From positions 5,120-19,756 of the forward strand of contig PMTP01000151.1 of assembly GCA_003167305.1 (NCBI GenBank): a DNA stretch of 14,637 bases, in the 5' to 3' direction. A model generated the notes under the pieces. It ran no database searches. It had not been told where the DNA came from and saw only the letters and a program-made list of their open reading frames with translations. This document shows positions 13,171 to 14,637 of the stretch, piece by piece. The DNA is from Acidobacteriaceae bacterium (lineage in GTDB: Bacteria > Acidobacteriota > Terriglobia > Terriglobales > Acidobacteriaceae). Each line of letters starts with the position of its first letter. Position 1 is the first letter of the stretch. The position numbers were made by a program, and so were the translations under genes.

Positions 13171-14124
13171 ATGAGAGGCAAGGTGCTGATTGTCGAGGAC
13201 GAACCCATTGTGGCTCTGGACCTGAAACAGGAGCTGGAGATGCTGGGGTGCGAGGTGCTGGGCGTAGCCGAGAGCGCCGACGAAGCGCTGGTGGCCGCCG
13301 GGGTTCACCGGCCCGACCTGGCGCTGATGGACGTGCGCATCGTGTGCAGTGTGGATGGGATTCAGACGGCCGGCCTGCTGCGCGCCGCCTACCAGATTCC
13401 GGTTGTCTTTCTGACCTCTTACAGCGACGAAACCACCATTGCACGGGCCGCGCGGGAGATGCCCTACGGGTACCTGACCAAGCCTTTCCAGAGCGGCGAG
13501 CTGAAAGCCACGCTGCAGGTGGCGCTGCACAAGGCCAAGGTGGACGCGCGCCAGGAGGCGGCGCACCGCAAATTGGCCGCCACCATCAGCGGAATGCGCG
13601 AGGGCGTGCTGATGGTCTCCACCGAGGGCCGGGTCGAGTTTATGAATGCCGCCGCCGAGGGGCTGGCCGGCTGGACGCTGGCTAAAGCCAAAGGCCGGAC
13701 GCTGCATGAGGTTTTGAAGCTGAACGACTGCAATCAACGCGCCGCGGACCTGCTCAGCAACCGCGAAGACGCGATTTCAGTGGAGGAGTTTGGCTGGACT
13801 CTGCAGCAGCCCGATGGCAAATCGGTGCGGGTGGATTTCAGCCTGGCGCCGCTGGCCGGCGTCTCCGGTTCGCGCAAGGGATTTGTGATCACCGTGCGCG
13901 ATGCCGCCCAGCGTATGCGCTCCCAGGCCATCGACGAAACGCTCGATGAGGCTCACTCCTTCGATCAGTCACCCACGGCCATGGTGCAGTTGGATGGAGA
14001 CGGCCGTATCGTGCGCGTGAACCAAGCGCTGCAGCGTGAGTCGGGAGTGTCGGCCGATAGCCTGGTGGGCCGTTCGCTGACCGGGCTCAGCATGGCCCGG
14101 ACCCGCGCATCGCCAAAGACTTGA
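13171..14124 (+). CDS. REC-PAS-PAS response regulator, apparently frameshifted and truncated at the 3' end
   Basis: A two-component receiver with sensory PAS domains. The REC domain (about 1-122) has the acidic pocket VEDEP (Glu9, Asp10), phosphoacceptor Asp54 in LALMDVRI, Thr82 in FLTSYSDE and Lys104 in YLTKPF. A helical linker leads to PAS 1 (about 133-240; GVLMVSTEGRVEFMNAAAE) and PAS 2 from about 264 (SPTAMVQLDGDGRIVRVNQAL). PAS 2 breaks off at residue 307: the frame ends ARTRASPKT, while the alternate frame continues as PDPRIAKDLMHTLLQGGTF to a stop at 14186. No output domain is present. The ATG has AGGAG 8 bases upstream. Cognate kinase and target are unknown; a histidine kinase or diguanylate cyclase end may have been lost. 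Confidence 0.85.
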   Translation: MRGKVLIVEDEPIVALDLKQELEMLGCEVLGVAESADEALVAAGVHRPDLALMDVRIVCSVDGIQTAGLLRAAYQIPVVFLTSYSDETTIARAAREMPYGYLTKPFQSGELKATLQVALHKAKVDARQEAAHRKLAATISGMREGVLMVSTEGRVEFMNAAAEGLAGWTLAKAKGRTLHEVLKLNDCNQRAADLLSNREDAISVEEFGWTLQQPDGKSVRVDFSLAPLAGVSGSRKGFVITVRDAAQRMRSQAIDETLDEAHSFDQSPTAMVQLDGDGRIVRVNQALQRESGVSADSLVGRSLTGLSMARTRASPKT

Positions 14125-14186
14125 TGCATACGCTGCTGCAAGGGGGCACGTTTCTGGGCACCGCGCGACCGCGCTCGGTGAATTGA
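14097..14186 (+). pseudogene. Out-of-frame continuation of the second PAS domain
   Basis: In the frame shifted relative to the response regulator, codons 14097-14183 read PDPRIAKDLMHTLLQGGTFLGTARPRSVN before TGA. This continues the PAS fold where the main frame turns to ARTRASPKT. Restoring one base near ATGGCCCGG (14092-14100) would join the frames and add about 29 residues, still leaving PAS 2 short. Either a real one-base deletion or an assembly error would give this. Confidence 0.55.
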
Positions 14187-14637
14187 ACTTGCTGCTTTGA
14201 AAGGGCATGACATTTCAGGCTGCTCGGGATTCCAGGTGAAATTGGCGGAAAGCATCCCTCCGGGGCTAAAGCCCGCGTAGATGTGTTGGCGTTATGTGGG
14301 GGTTGAAACCCCCGCCTCCCTCCGGATCAAGAACGTGGCGAGGGTAGGGTGCCTGGAGGCGGAGGATCGTCGCGGAGTGTTCCGTTTCAGGCCGCTTTGT
14401 CTTGATGTTCTTCGTTGGGACTCCATTTGATATTCCCAATTCATTCTGCATAAAGTTGCTCGCTTCTCGCTCTCCCAGGACGATAGTGTAATCATTGTGC
14501 TGCCCGCGCCTCTCTGATCGCAGTGCGGCATGAAACCGGGGGTTTGCTCGATCGCTGAAATCTGAACCCTGGGGGCATTGATGTCTTTCGTCGAGGGTCC
14601 GCAACCCGTTGATCCCATAACTGCCGGGCAGATTCCG
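14187..14637. other. Right end: no supported gene
   Basis: This 451-base stretch holds the double-hairpin element and nothing I can call as a gene. Two overlapping minus-strand frames of 108-112 codons are open, but they run through the hairpins, start without good ribosome-binding sites and encode compositions unlike the neighbours. The segment 14330-14637 is noticeably lower in GC and may be intergenic or a repeat remnant. Confidence 0.5.
14256..14325. repeat. Double-hairpin repeat element bounded by CCCTCCGG
   Basis: The octamer CCCTCCGG occurs at 14256-14263 and 14318-14325, 62 bases apart. Between them lie two hairpins: GGGCT-AA-AGCCC (14263-14274) and GGGGGTT-GA-AACCCCC (14298-14313). 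Tight hairpins of this GGCTAAAGCC and GGTTGAAACC type recall intergenic repeats common in acidobacterial genomes, but copy number cannot be checked here. It lies about 70 bases after the broken end of the response regulator. Confidence 0.65.

Noticed and set aside
14266..14618. Two overlapping minus-strand reading frames of 108-112 codons
   Set aside because: They run through the hairpin repeats, overlap each other in different frames, lack good start signals and match no family I know.
1..14637. CRISPR array, tRNA or rRNA genes, toxin-antitoxin pair, prophage or intact insertion sequence
   Set aside because: No regularly spaced repeats, RNA-gene-like segments, transposase or phage proteins were seen in the window.

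Overview
The window is GC-rich bacterial DNA, most likely from an Acidobacteriota (Terriglobia-like) genome. The best taxonomic clue is the secreted protein at 4281-5405, which matches the VWFA-related family that is expanded in Acidobacteria. The scattered small palindromic repeats fit that impression. This is inferred from protein families, not from a search.

Layout. The left arm (1-4181) is read right to left: trpC, trpF, a TolC-type outer-membrane channel, pgl and the start of glk. trpC/trpF, trpF/tolC and pgl/glk each overlap by 4 bases (ATGA or GTGA), which suggests translational coupling. A 99-base gap with an inverted repeat separates tolC from pgl-glk. The divergent 4182-4280 region leads into the VWFA-type secreted protein. 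That gene converges on a LOG-family nucleotide phosphoribohydrolase (5451-6011). From 6098 rightwards come a PcrA/UvrD helicase with an unusual acidic insert, a small ABM-type dimeric-barrel protein, recA, an unrecognised lipoprotein and its 117-residue partner. On the minus strand lie a family 6-type hypoxanthine/uracil-DNA glycosylase and a 42-residue membrane peptide missed by length cut-offs. A REC-PAS-PAS response regulator follows, with an apparent 3' frameshift and truncation. The last 450 bases hold repeats and no gene I can support.

Functionally the window combines tryptophan biosynthesis (TrpC then TrpF, two consecutive steps), entry of glucose into the oxidative pentose phosphate path (Glk, Pgl), and DNA maintenance (PcrA/UvrD, RecA, DNA glycosylase).

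The most notable observation is that small hairpin repeats lie inside conserved genes without breaking their frames. trpF carries a 42-base (14-codon) hairpin insertion flanked by 9-base direct repeats; removing one unit restores the canonical TrpF sequence. The helicase gene carries a hairpin with the same 6-base loop and the same stem design as an intergenic hairpin after recA, and the two differ by paired (compensatory) stem changes. This resembles the in-frame palindromic elements known from Rickettsia, and would be worth testing genome-wide.
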